Assembly: GCA_947460795.1 (NCBI GenBank)
Contig: CANHJA010000054.1
Coordinates: 1-11,843 of the forward strand
Direction of reading: 5' to 3'
DNA from: Bacteroidota bacterium
GTDB taxonomy: Bacteria > Bacteroidota > Bacteroidia > Chitinophagales > Chitinophagaceae
Length of the DNA: 11,843 nt
Each line of letters starts with the position of its first letter. Within the stretch, counting starts at the first letter, position 1. Both the position numbers and the translations under genes were made by a program. Under the pieces are notes generated by a model. The model was given only the letters and a program-made list of their open reading frames with translations. It was not told the DNA's origin and made no database searches. Positions 1-7,628 of the stretch are shown piece after piece.

Positions 1-2399
1 CCAGAAACACAAGTGATAAATAAATCATCGGTTTCATCAACCGCTAAGAAACCAATTAATTTCCCAGTTTTTTCAGAAATATTTAGTGTTTTAACTCCTT
101 TACCGCCTCTGTTTGTAATTCGATAAATTTCTTCCCATTCTTTGGTTTCTTCATTGTATTCATCAAGGTTGGTACGTTTACCTATTCCTTTTTCAGAAAC
201 TACTAAAATTGTTTTCGTTTTATCATCTCGATTCACACATGCCATACCTACTACCTCGTCTGATAAATCATCTACTTCAATACCTGTAACACCAATTGCA
301 CCTCTACCAGTAGGACGAACTTTTTCTTCAATGAAACGGATTGCTCTACCCGATTTGATCGCCAACATGATGTATGAATGACCATCTGTCAATGCTGCTT
401 CTAACAAGGTATCTCCTTCATTAATGGTTATCGCATTGATCCCATTTTGACGAGGACGTGAAAAGTCTTTTAAAGTAGATTTTTTCACGATTCCTTGTTT
501 GGTACAAAGCACGATATAATGTTCTTTTACATAGTCTTCATCCGTCAAACTCTTAACGTTTAAAATGGTTTTTATTTTTTCATCAGGAGGCAATTGCAAT
601 AAATTTTGAATGGCTCTTCCTTTTCCACTTTTTTCGCCTTCTGGAATTTCATATACTTTTAACCAATAGCATCTTCCTTTGTCGGTAAAGAACAATAAAG
701 TTGCATGCGTTGAAGCAATAAATAATTGGTCTATATAATCTTCATCACGCGTTTTACCGCCCATAGCTCCTCTTCCTCCACGACGTTGTGTTCGGTATTC
801 ACTTGCAGATGTTCGTTTAATATAACCTAAATGTGAAACAGTAATGACCACATCTTCTTCTTCAATTAAATCTTCAATACTGATTTCATTTGCTAAATAT
901 TCGATGTGCGATTTTCGTTCGTCACCAAAGCGTTTTTTAACTTCTAATAATTCTTCTTTAATTAATGCATAACGTAAATCTTCATTGCTCAATAACTCTT
1001 TTAAGTCATTGATGATTTTCATAATGGCATCGTACTCTTCTCTAATTTTATCAATTTCAAGACCTGTCAATGTTCTTAAACGAAGCTCCAATATGGCTTT
1101 AGCTTGAATTTCACTCAATTCAAATTCAGCCATCAAGCCTTCTCTTGCAACATCTGGCGTTTCGCTTTCACGAATAATTTTTATCGCTTTATCGAGTGCA
1201 TCTTTGGTAGCAATTACTTTCATGTAACCTTCCAAAATATGTGCTCTTTCTTCTGCTTTTCTTAATTCAAATTTTGCTCTTCGAACAACAACTTCATGAC
1301 GGAATTTTACAAATTCTGAAATTAATTCTTTGATATTTAAAATTCGCGGACGACCGTCTACCAATGCAACATTATTGATACCATATGAAGTTTGCACTTC
1401 AGTGTATTTATACAATTGATTGACGATCACGTTTGCAATGCCATCTTTCTTTAAATCAATCACTAAACGCATTCCATCTCTGTCACTTTCATCTCTCACG
1501 TCTCTTACTCCTTCAATTACTTTGTCGTTCACTAAATGCGCAATTTTTTGATGTAAAACTGCTTTATTTACTTGGTATGGAAGTTCATAAATAATGATGC
1601 TTTCACTTCCATTTTTATTGGTTTCAATATTCAAACGACCTCTCACCACAACTCTACCACGACCGGTTTCAAAACCTTGTTTCACACCTTCCATTCCGTA
1701 AATGATACCTCCTGTAGGAAAATCGGGTGCTTTGATATATTTGGTAATTTCTTCAATTGAAATTTCTTTGTTCTCGATGTAGGCACAAATTCCATCAACT
1801 GTTTCGCTCAAATTATGAGGCATCATATTGGTTGCCATACCTACAGCAATACCCGAAGCGCCATTTACAATTAATTGTGGAATTTTTGAAGGCAATACGG
1901 TAGGTTCTTTTAACGTATCATCAAAGTTATTTTGAAAATCAACAGTTTCTTTGTCAATGTCTTCAATCATTGCTTCTGCAATTTTTTGCATACGCACCTC
2001 TGTGTAACGCATTGCAGCCGGACTATCTCCATCTACTGATCCAAAGTTTCCTTGTCCGTCAATCATCATATATCGCAAACTCCAAGGTTGTGCCATACGA
2101 ACCATTGTATCGTAAACCGAAGTATCTCCATGAGGATGATATTTACCTAAAACCTCCCCTACAATACGGGCAGATTTTTTATAGGGTTTGTTAAACGTAT
2201 TTCCCAATTCGCTCATCCCAAATAACACACGGCGATGAACGGGTTTTAAACCGTCTCTCACATCAGGCAATGCACGTCCTACAATAACCGACATTGAATA
2301 GTCGATATAGCAAGATTTCATTTGCTCTTCAATGTTTACTTGAATGATTTTATCATTTTGTTCTTCAGGTAAATTTTGTTCTTGATTTTCGTTCTCCAT
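1..2399 (-). CDS. gyrA: DNA gyrase subunit A (3' end beyond window)
   Basis: GyrA is the breakage-reunion subunit of the type II topoisomerase that puts negative supercoils into DNA; it works in the cytoplasm as GyrA2GyrB2. About 799 codons are visible, read in one unbroken frame from the ATG at 2399 to the window edge; the last part of the C-terminal domain is missing. The catalytic tyrosine lies in AAMRYTE (Tyr132, codon 2004-2006). The quinolone-pocket region reads GKYHPHGDTSVYD, with Thr93 and Asp97 at the positions of E. coli Ser83 and Asp87. NGASGIAVGMAT marks the DNA-bending isoleucine segment, and a coiled-coil region follows. The GyrA box QRRGGRG (residues 538-544, bases 768-788) opens the beta-pinwheel domain and separates gyrase from topoisomerase IV ParC. 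I chose the first Met because a TAnnTTTG box lies 20 bases upstream; Met27 is the only nearby alternative. The N-terminal 20 or so residues are acidic and Asn/Gln-rich. Confidence 0.97.
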   Translation of the reverse strand, partial: MENENQEQNLPEEQNDKIIQVNIEEQMKSCYIDYSMSVIVGRALPDVRDGLKPVHRRVLFGMSELGNTFNKPYKKSARIVGEVLGKYHPHGDTSVYDTMVRMAQPWSLRYMMIDGQGNFGSVDGDSPAAMRYTEVRMQKIAEAMIEDIDKETVDFQNNFDDTLKEPTVLPSKIPQLIVNGASGIAVGMATNMMPHNLSETVDGICAYIENKEISIEEITKYIKAPDFPTGGIIYGMEGVKQGFETGRGRVVVRGRLNIETNKNGSESIIIYELPYQVNKAVLHQKIAHLVNDKVIEGVRDVRDESDRDGMRLVIDLKKDGIANVIVNQLYKYTEVQTSYGINNVALVDGRPRILNIKELISEFVKFRHEVVVRRAKFELRKAEERAHILEGYMKVIATKDALDKAIKIIRESETPDVAREGLMAEFELSEIQAKAILELRLRTLTGLEIDKIREEYDAIMKIINDLKELLSNEDLRYALIKEELLEVKKRFGDERKSHIEYLANEISIEDLIEEEDVVITVSHLGYIKRTSASEYRTQRRGGRGAMGGKTRDEDYIDQLFIASTHATLLFFTDKGRCYWLKVYEIPEGEKSGKGRAIQNLLQLPPDEKIKTILNVKSLTDEDYVKEHYIVLCTKQGIVKKSTLKDFSRPRQNGINAITINEGDTLLEAALTDGHSYIMLAIKSGRAIRFIEEKVRPTGRGAIGVTGIEVDDLSDEVVGMACVNRDDKTKTILVVSEKGIGKRTNLDEYNEETKEWEEIYRITNRGGKGVKTLNISEKTGKLIGFLAVDETDDLFITCVS

Positions 2400-2419
2400 T
2401 TATATTAAAATATGAAGGT

Positions 2420-2427
2420 CAAATGTA
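2420..2427 (-). promoter_or_regulatory. Putative -7 box of the gyrA promoter
   Basis: On the minus strand the bases read TACATTTG, an exact match to the Bacteroidota -7 consensus TAnnTTTG. It ends 20 bases before the gyrA ATG, predicting a leader of roughly 15-18 bases. A good -33 TTG/TTTG element is not visible at the usual distance; a CTTAAG palindrome (2443-2448) occupies that area instead. The leader is A/T-rich without a Shine-Dalgarno sequence, as is common in this phylum. Confidence 0.55.
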
Positions 2428-2600
2428 CGAAAATATTAGCGTCTTAAGTAGTATTTTTTAGCTAAAATGAAGAATGTGGAAAAATGGTGATTTACCCAGT
2501 AATGAATTAATTTATGAGGGATTTAATTAAAGGAAAAAATAACCATAATAGGGATATAAAATATACTACTACAGGTTACTATAAACCCAATCTGAGTGCA

Positions 2601-2616
2601 TTTAAGACCTCTTAAA
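2601..2616. repeat. Short palindrome TTTAAGA-CC-TCTTAAA
   Basis: A perfect 7-base inverted repeat separated by two bases, shaped like a dimeric repressor operator. Its right arm (2610-2616) is also the left arm of the longer hairpin at 2611-2662, so as RNA the two structures would compete. It is about 200 bases upstream of the gyrA start. A role as operator is inference only. Confidence 0.4.
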
Positions 2617-2662
2617 CAAAATCTTTCAACTATACTTCTTAGCTGTTACTAGATTGTTTAAG
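2611..2662. repeat. Long-arm inverted repeat upstream of gyrA
   Basis: The left arm CTTAAACAA (2611-2619) pairs perfectly with TTGTTTAAG (2654-2662). After a two-base bulge (2620-2621), TCT (2622-2624) pairs with AGA (2651-2653), giving 12 base pairs around a 26-base loop. No T-tract follows on either strand, so it is not a typical intrinsic terminator. It could be an RNA structure in the 3' end of the upstream transcript or a protein-binding site. Confidence 0.4.
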
Positions 2663-2677
2663 CAAGCTGTTTCTTGA

Positions 2678-2705
2678 GTAATGGTCTTTATCAAATAACC
2701 ATTAC
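2678..2705 (-). terminator. Possible terminator hairpin after the nuclease-fold gene
   Basis: GTAATGGT (2678-2685) and ACCATTAC (2698-2705) form a perfect 8-base-pair stem with a 12-base loop. It begins 10 bases downstream of the stop codon of the minus-strand gene ending at 2716, which is where a terminator or 3' stability hairpin would sit. The stem is not GC-rich and the bases after it on the minus strand are not a T-run, so it would be a weak terminator at best. Confidence 0.35.
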
Positions 2706-2715
2706 CCATAAAATA

Positions 2716-3750
2716 CTAGTTTGATTTCAAATAGATGATAGTAGGAAAGTGATCACTGTAGCCATCATTCCAATTTCCACCACTGTAACTTCTTTTTGGA
2801 TACCCTTTGTATTGTCCAAATTTTTCTACCATAAAAGAGCGGCTAAATACTTCTGCATGATCATAAACCAACCCTTTATTTTGTTGATTGATTACTCCGT
2901 AAGAAATGATGCATTGATCAAATAAACTCCAAGCATCATTATAAGCCATAGAGCCCAAGCCTTTTTTATAAAAAGACATCCAAGGATTAAACATACCTCC
3001 TTCTTTTACTTCTTCTATTTTTCCTTTCGCTTGCAATACTTCTGTCAAACTTTTATTCGTTGGATCATCATTCAAATCGCCCATATCAAACACTTTTGTA
3101 TTCGGATTAATCGCCATTAATGAATCAATTACTTTTTTACTTACGCCTGCAGCAATTTTTCTTTTTTCACGAGTAGCTGCCTCTCCACCTCTTCGAGATG
3201 GCCAGTGATTTACAAATACATGAACAGTGTCTGTTACTAACACCCCAACTACATGCAAAACATCTCGAGTAGGTCTATCACCAACTTCTACTGGTACGGT
3301 TAACGATTCGGAGGCCAATAATTTAAATAATTTAGGGTTGTAAATAAAACCACAATCTACACCTCGTCCATCGGGCCCATCAAATTGAACCACTTTTAAG
3401 TTTCTTGATTTTAATTTGGGGCTATTGCACAAGGCTTTTAATACAGAAGCATTTTCAATTTCTGCAACGCCAAAAAAAGCCATGCCATCCTTCGACTTAT
3501 CCGTTCCCATTTGAGAAATTACATCAGAAAGGTTTTCAATTTTCTTTTTGAAAACTTCAGGCGTATAGGAATTCGCTCCATTGGGAGTAAACTCATCATC
3601 ATCTGTATTTGGATCGTTTAGTGTATCATAAAAATTTTCAAGATTATAAAAACCAACTGCAATTAGATTTTTTTCTTGTGCTTGTGCTTGTGCTTTTGCT
3701 TTGGAAATGAAACTCACTAGTACAAAAACGATTATTGAAAGTTTACGCAT
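2716..3750 (-). CDS. Exported endonuclease/exonuclease/phosphatase-family protein
   Basis: This 344-residue protein has the metal-dependent EEP fold shared by DNase I, ExoIII and inositol-polyphosphate phosphatases; the actual substrate cannot be told from sequence. Fold motifs occur in order: FYNLENF with Asn36, AEIEN with the metal-binding Glu97, NHWPSRRGG with His182, GDLNDDP with Asp225 and Asn227, and the terminal YSDHFP with Asp333-His334. All expected catalytic positions are present. Residues 1-20 form a signal peptide (basic MRK, hydrophobic stretch, AKA before Gln21), so it is probably periplasmic or secreted. A hexanucleotide repeat right after the predicted cleavage site encodes alternating Ala-Gln. 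The gene stands alone, divergent from the phosphomutase gene. A weak -7-like sequence TACTTTTA (3765-3772, minus) lies 14 bases upstream of the start. Family assignment is firm; cellular role (extracellular DNA or phosphoester scavenging) is inference. Confidence 0.88.
   Translation of the reverse strand: MRKLSIIVFVLVSFISKAKAQAQAQEKNLIAVGFYNLENFYDTLNDPNTDDDEFTPNGANSYTPEVFKKKIENLSDVISQMGTDKSKDGMAFFGVAEIENASVLKALCNSPKLKSRNLKVVQFDGPDGRGVDCGFIYNPKLFKLLASESLTVPVEVGDRPTRDVLHVVGVLVTDTVHVFVNHWPSRRGGEAATREKRKIAAGVSKKVIDSLMAINPNTKVFDMGDLNDDPTNKSLTEVLQAKGKIEEVKEGGMFNPWMSFYKKGLGSMAYNDAWSLFDQCIISYGVINQQNKGLVYDHAEVFSRSFMVEKFGQYKGYPKRSYSGGNWNDGYSDHFPTIIYLKSN
3675..3698 (-). repeat. Hexanucleotide repeat inside a signal-peptide region
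   Basis: Three perfect copies of CTTGTG (3675-3692) and a fourth with one mismatch, CTTTTG (3693-3698). On the coding strand each unit encodes Gln-Ala or Lys-Ala. They sit at the predicted signal-peptidase site of the exported nuclease-fold protein. Gain or loss of one unit keeps the frame and changes only the linker length. Confidence 0.75.
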
Positions 3751-3920
3751 GTTTATATTTTCGCTAAAAGTAAAACCTTTTTTGAAAGTTAAGGCATTAT
3801 TTTATGTAATTCCATTTTAGCAATCCAGTAATACATAGAAATCATGCAAATCGAAGATAGTACATTGAAAAATTATAATAAATCGATAATCACTTCATTT
3901 AATAACATCCTAATAAAGAG

Positions 3921-3928
3921 TATATTTG
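3921..3928 (+). promoter_or_regulatory. Putative -7 box of the phosphomutase gene
   Basis: TATATTTG matches TAnnTTTG exactly and ends 22 bases before the ATG at 3951, predicting a leader of under 20 bases. The -33 position (about 3895-3900) holds only a T-run without the expected G, so the match rests on the -7 box and its distance to the start. Confidence 0.5.
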
Positions 3929-3950
3929 TCGTTCAAATAAGTAAAATATT

Positions 3951-5348
3951 ATGCTAAAGATAAAATTTGGAACGGATGGATGGAGAGCAATTATTGGAGA
4001 TGAATATACAGTTCAGAATGTTGCACGAGTTGCAGAAGCAACAGCCATTTGGTTAAAAAAACAAAAAGAAAATCCTGTAGTAGTCATCGGACATGATTGC
4101 CGTTTTGGAGGTGAATTATTTACACAAACAACGATAAACGTTTTATGCAAACATGGGGTGAAAGTAATTACACACAAAGGCTTTGTGAGCACACCAATGA
4201 TCTCTTTTGGGGTATTGCAATATAAAGCCGACCAAGGGGTCGTGATTACAGCAAGTCACAACCCACCAAGCTATAGTGGATACAAATTGAAAGGGGCGCA
4301 TGGCGGACCAACTCCAGTTCATCAAATTCAAGAAGTAGAAGATTTAATACCAAACCACGAAGTGGAAATTATTGGAGACATTTCGAAATATGAGGCGGCA
4401 GGACTAATTGAATATGTGGATTTAGAGCAAGATTATATTGACTATATCAAAACGAAATTTGACATTGAGGCCATGAACAAATCGCCATTTAAAATGGCCT
4501 ATGATGCAATGTGGGGTGCTGGTCAAAATGTAATTCGCAGGTTGTTTCCGAATGCTATTTTATTGCATTGTGATGTTAATCCTTCGTTTAAAGGAATTTC
4601 ACCGGAACCATTACATAAAAATTTATTGGAACTTTCTGAAACCATAAAATCAACACCAGAATTAAAATTTGGTTTGGCAAACGATGGAGATGCGGATAGA
4701 ATTGCATTGTATGATGAAGATGGAAAATATGTAGATTCACATCACATTATTTTATTGTTGATTCATTATTTACATAAATATAAAAACTTAACGGGTAAAG
4801 TAGCCATTGCAGCCTCTACTACCCTTCGTGTAAATAAATTATGTGAAAAATATGGTATTGATTGTACTGTTACTCCAATTGGATTCAAATATATCAGCGA
4901 AATCATGATGCATGAAGATGTATTAGTCGGCGGTGAAGAAAGTGGAGGCATTAGCGTAAAAGGCCATATCCCAGAACGAGATGGAATTTATGATGGATTG
5001 GTTATTTATGAATTTATGATGGCGACCGGAAAATCATTAAAAGAATTATGTCAAGAAATTTATAATGTGATCGGTGAATTTCATTACGAAAGAAATGACT
5101 TAACCTTGAAAGAGGAAGAAAAACAGCGCGTTATATCTATGTGTAAAGAAGGAATTAATTCTTTTGGAAAATATTCTGTAGTAGACACTAATTTTATTGA
5201 TGGATTTAAATATGAATTGCCAAACAATTGTTGGACAATGATTAGAGCCAGTGGCACAGAACCCTTGTTGCGCATTTATGCCGAAGGAAATACAAACGAT
5301 GAAGTATTGGATATTTTAAAAACAGTAAGAGCTACTTTAGGCGTTTAA
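3951..5348 (+). CDS. Phosphoglucomutase/phosphomannomutase family protein
   Basis: An alpha-D-phosphohexomutase of 465 residues, a usual length for the family. It should interconvert hexose 1- and 6-phosphates in the cytoplasm through a phosphoserine, feeding sugar-nucleotide synthesis or glycogen metabolism. The four active-site loops are all there: TASHNPP with phosphoserine Ser102, the Mg-binding loop DGDADR (245-250), the sugar-specificity loop GGEESGG (327-333), and the phosphate-binding RASGTEP (432-438). The N-terminus KFGTDGWRAIIG is typical of the glucose/mannose branch; the GlmM proteins I recall from Bacteroidota begin differently (GIRGTIGG-like), so phosphoglucosamine mutase is less likely though not excluded. 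The EES form of the sugar loop fits glucose/mannose substrates. It is monocistronic: its own -7 box upstream and a strong hairpin terminator just after the stop. Substrate preference among glucose, mannose and glucosamine phosphates is not decidable here. Confidence 0.9.
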   Translation: MLKIKFGTDGWRAIIGDEYTVQNVARVAEATAIWLKKQKENPVVVIGHDCRFGGELFTQTTINVLCKHGVKVITHKGFVSTPMISFGVLQYKADQGVVITASHNPPSYSGYKLKGAHGGPTPVHQIQEVEDLIPNHEVEIIGDISKYEAAGLIEYVDLEQDYIDYIKTKFDIEAMNKSPFKMAYDAMWGAGQNVIRRLFPNAILLHCDVNPSFKGISPEPLHKNLLELSETIKSTPELKFGLANDGDADRIALYDEDGKYVDSHHIILLLIHYLHKYKNLTGKVAIAASTTLRVNKLCEKYGIDCTVTPIGFKYISEIMMHEDVLVGGEESGGISVKGHIPERDGIYDGLVIYEFMMATGKSLKELCQEIYNVIGEFHYERNDLTLKEEEKQRVISMCKEGINSFGKYSVVDTNFIDGFKYELPNNCWTMIRASGTEPLLRIYAEGNTNDEVLDILKTVRATLGV

Positions 5349-5364
5349 AAAAAATCAAATAAAT

Positions 5365-5394
5365 AAAAATCCTAAACAAATGTTTAGGATTTTT
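5365..5394. terminator. Bidirectional intrinsic terminator
   Basis: Bases 5365-5377 pair perfectly with 5382-5394 (13 base pairs, core CCTAAAC/GTTTAGG, 4-base loop). The flanks are A-rich on the left and T-rich on the right, so each strand gives a stem followed by a T-run. It lies 16 bases after the phosphomutase stop and 25 bases after the convergent recG stop, so it can end both transcripts. Confidence 0.85.
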
Positions 5395-5419
5395 TTATAT
5401 GGGTTATACATTGATTTCA

Positions 5420-7531
5420 TTAACTTATTTTACTCCATACTTCTTTATCTTTTCTGGATAATAAAAAGTTACGCAAATTTTCATTTTGTGGGGTTTGTAA
5501 ATTGGGATCCGATTGGAGTAATTGAATGGCTTTATTTCTGGTTAATTCCATCAAACCAACATCTTTAATAATATCAGCAATTTTCAAATCGGCAGCACCA
5601 CTTTGTCGAGTGCCATCTATTTCACCAGGACCTCGAAGTTCTAAATCTTTTTCAGAAATGGCAAAGCCACTGGTTTCATTTACCATGGTTGACATACGCT
5701 CTCTACCAACTGCCGAAATTTTGTCTGAGGTTAATAATATACAATAGGATTTATCGGCACCTCGTCCCACTCTTCCTCTAAGTTGATGCAGTTGCGATAA
5801 TCCAAAACGCTCAGCGCTTTCTATTAACATCACACTGGCATTGGGTACATTTACACCTACCTCAATAACCGTGGTAGCAACCATAATTTGAGCTTTCCCT
5901 TTTACAAATCCATTCATATTGCTTTCACGAGTTTCTGCATCTTGCTTCCCGTGCACTTTTGCAATGTTGTATTTGTGTGCAGGAAAAAATTGTTTTACTT
6001 GTTCATAGCCCGCTTCTAAATTTTCGTAATCCACTTTTTCACTTTCGTCAATCAATGGGTAAACAATATAGGCTTGTCTTCCTTTATCTACTTCACTGCG
6101 AATAAAATCCATTACTTTGGCGCGATATAATTCTGTTCGATGAATGGTAGATATTGGCTTACGGCCTGGGGGCAAATGTTCAATCACAGAAACATCTAAA
6201 TCTCCATAGCTTGTCATGGCCAACGTTCTTGGAATGGGCGTTGCAGTCATGACTAAAATATGCGGAGGTTTACTATTTTTCTTCCACATTTTTGCCCTTT
6301 GAGCCACTCCAAACCGATGTTGTTCATCTATAATAACCAATCCAATATTGAAAAAAACAACAGGATCTTCTAATAATGCATGTGTGCCAATCACAATTTG
6401 AATATCTCCATTGGCAAGTCCTTTTAATACTTCTCTTCTTTCTTTAATTTTTACTTTACCAGAAAGATAGCCCACTTGAATTCCTAGTGGAGCCAATAAA
6501 TCACGAATGCCTGCAAAATGTTGTTGTGCTAAAATTTCAGTTGGAGCCATTAAGCATGCTTGAAAACCATTGTCTAAAGCAAGCAACATACACAATAAAG
6601 CTACAATCGTTTTTCCACTTCCTACATCGCCTTGCAAAAGTCGATTCATTTGATTGCCTGTTTGTGTATCTAATCGAATTTCTCTAAGTACTTTTTTTTG
6701 ATCCTCTGTTAATTCAAATGGTAAATGGTGTTTATAAAATTCATTAAAATAGTCTCCTACTTTGAAAAATAAAAACCCAGGGATATGACTTAAATTTAAC
6801 TTTAATTTACAAATTCCTATTTGATGAATAAATAACTCTTCAAATTTTAATCGAAAAGTCGCTTGTTGCAATTCACTGTTATTTGCAGGAAAATGAATGT
6901 TTCTGACAGCCTGATATTTTGACATTAAATTGGATTCTGTTAAAATATTGGCAGGCAAATTTTCAACAATATGATATGGCTGTAATTGAACAAACAATGC
7001 TTGAACCATTTTTACCATAATTTTTCCTGTAATGCCTCGCGCTTTTAATTTTTCTGTAGATGGATAAACAGGATAAAAACTATTCATCGTTTCTGTTGAT
7101 TCAGTTTCAATTTTTTCCATTTCTGGATGCATGATATTCCAAAACTGATTGAAACGGGAAAGCTTTCCAAAAACGATATAATTGCCCCCATTGGCTACTA
7201 CTTTTTCAATCCAATTAATTCCTTGAAACCATACCAATTCAATGACCCCTGTATCATCTTTAAAAGTAGACACTAAGCGTTTGCCTCTTCCTTCTCCAAT
7301 GATTTCACTATAGGTAATTTTTCCTTTTATTTGAACATAGTCTCCTTCATTCTGAAGATCTGTTATTTTGGTAAATTGTGTTCTATCCATATAACGATTT
7401 GGATAAAACGTGAGAATGTCAGCATAGGTATTTAGCGACAATTCCTTGCGCAACAATTCACCTCGTTGAGGCCCAACTCCTTTTAGGTATTCAATGGGAG
7501 TACTCAAAAAATGATTGTTGCTAGCTAACAT
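5420..7531 (-). CDS. recG: ATP-dependent DNA helicase RecG
   Basis: RecG is a monomeric superfamily 2 helicase that remodels stalled forks, branch-migrates Holliday junctions and unwinds R-loops and D-loops. The 703 residues are close to the E. coli length (693). The N-terminal wedge/OB-fold domain spans roughly 1-265, starting with a helix-hairpin-helix-like LKGVGPQRGELL. The helicase core follows: Walker A GDVGSGKT (301-308), APTEILAQQH (329-338), the DEQH box (402-405) with HRFGVAQR after it, TATPIPRT (429-436), TTVIEVGVNVP (553-563) and QLRGRVGRG (583-591). The C-terminal TRG region is intact, with ISEKDLELRGPGEIDGTRQS around 625-644, which is diagnostic for RecG against Mfd and PriA. The start at 7531 agrees with the family N-terminus; no other Met precedes the conserved part closely. 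It lies 97 bases downstream of the response regulator on the same strand, so partial read-through is possible, though it has its own candidate promoter. Confidence 0.97.
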   Translation of the reverse strand: MLASNNHFLSTPIEYLKGVGPQRGELLRKELSLNTYADILTFYPNRYMDRTQFTKITDLQNEGDYVQIKGKITYSEIIGEGRGKRLVSTFKDDTGVIELVWFQGINWIEKVVANGGNYIVFGKLSRFNQFWNIMHPEMEKIETESTETMNSFYPVYPSTEKLKARGITGKIMVKMVQALFVQLQPYHIVENLPANILTESNLMSKYQAVRNIHFPANNSELQQATFRLKFEELFIHQIGICKLKLNLSHIPGFLFFKVGDYFNEFYKHHLPFELTEDQKKVLREIRLDTQTGNQMNRLLQGDVGSGKTIVALLCMLLALDNGFQACLMAPTEILAQQHFAGIRDLLAPLGIQVGYLSGKVKIKERREVLKGLANGDIQIVIGTHALLEDPVVFFNIGLVIIDEQHRFGVAQRAKMWKKNSKPPHILVMTATPIPRTLAMTSYGDLDVSVIEHLPPGRKPISTIHRTELYRAKVMDFIRSEVDKGRQAYIVYPLIDESEKVDYENLEAGYEQVKQFFPAHKYNIAKVHGKQDAETRESNMNGFVKGKAQIMVATTVIEVGVNVPNASVMLIESAERFGLSQLHQLRGRVGRGADKSYCILLTSDKISAVGRERMSTMVNETSGFAISEKDLELRGPGEIDGTRQSGAADLKIADIIKDVGLMELTRNKAIQLLQSDPNLQTPQNENLRNFLLSRKDKEVWSKIS

Positions 7532-7539
7532 TGTATGGT

Positions 7540-7547
7540 CAAAAATA
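7540..7547 (-). promoter_or_regulatory. Possible -7 box of recG
   Basis: On the minus strand the bases read TATTTTTG, matching TAnnTTTG. It ends only 8 bases before the recG ATG, which would give a nearly leaderless mRNA, and no -33 element is evident. In such A/T-rich sequence a chance match is a real possibility. Confidence 0.3.
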
Positions 7548-7593
7548 GATTATTTATTGAAGTTATAAATATAATGGAACATAAAATCTATTT
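7543..7593. repeat. 9-base inverted repeat spanning the recG upstream region
   Basis: AAATAGATT (7543-7551) and AATCTATTT (7585-7593) are perfect inverted copies 33 bases apart. The left copy overlaps the candidate recG -7 box. The arms contain only one G/C pair, so the RNA hairpin would be weak; an operator pair or chance are both possible. Confidence 0.3.
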
Positions 7594-7628
7594 ACTTTCA
7601 AAACCAAATAAAAAAATTGATGAAAATA

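Larger units (their letters stand above)
2400..2715. other. Gene-free spacer upstream of gyrA
   Basis: This 316-base stretch lies between the stop of the exported nuclease-fold gene and the start of gyrA, both on the minus strand. I see no convincing coding region and no tRNA or other known RNA. It holds the gyrA -7 box near its left end and a cluster of inverted repeats in its right half (2601-2705), listed separately. The middle (about 2450-2600) is A/T-rich with nothing I can name beyond a weak ggtt/aacc hairpin around 2574-2587. Confidence 0.6.

Noticed and set aside
142..2194. Plus-strand open frames within the gyrA region (for example 142-381, 1572-1760, 1970-2194)
   Set aside because: They lie antisense to a continuous, strongly conserved gyrA frame, have no recognisable domains and no promoter box.
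3751..3950. Small RNA or riboswitch in the divergent gap before the phosphomutase
   Set aside because: Only a 6-base TATGTA/TACATA inverted repeat (3803-3808 and 3832-3837) is visible, too weak in A/T-rich sequence.
4143..5275. Minus-strand frames under the phosphomutase gene
   Set aside because: Antisense shadows of a well-conserved enzyme with no domain similarity.
5380..6687. Plus-strand frames under recG
   Set aside because: Antisense shadows; the first one begins inside the shared terminator hairpin.
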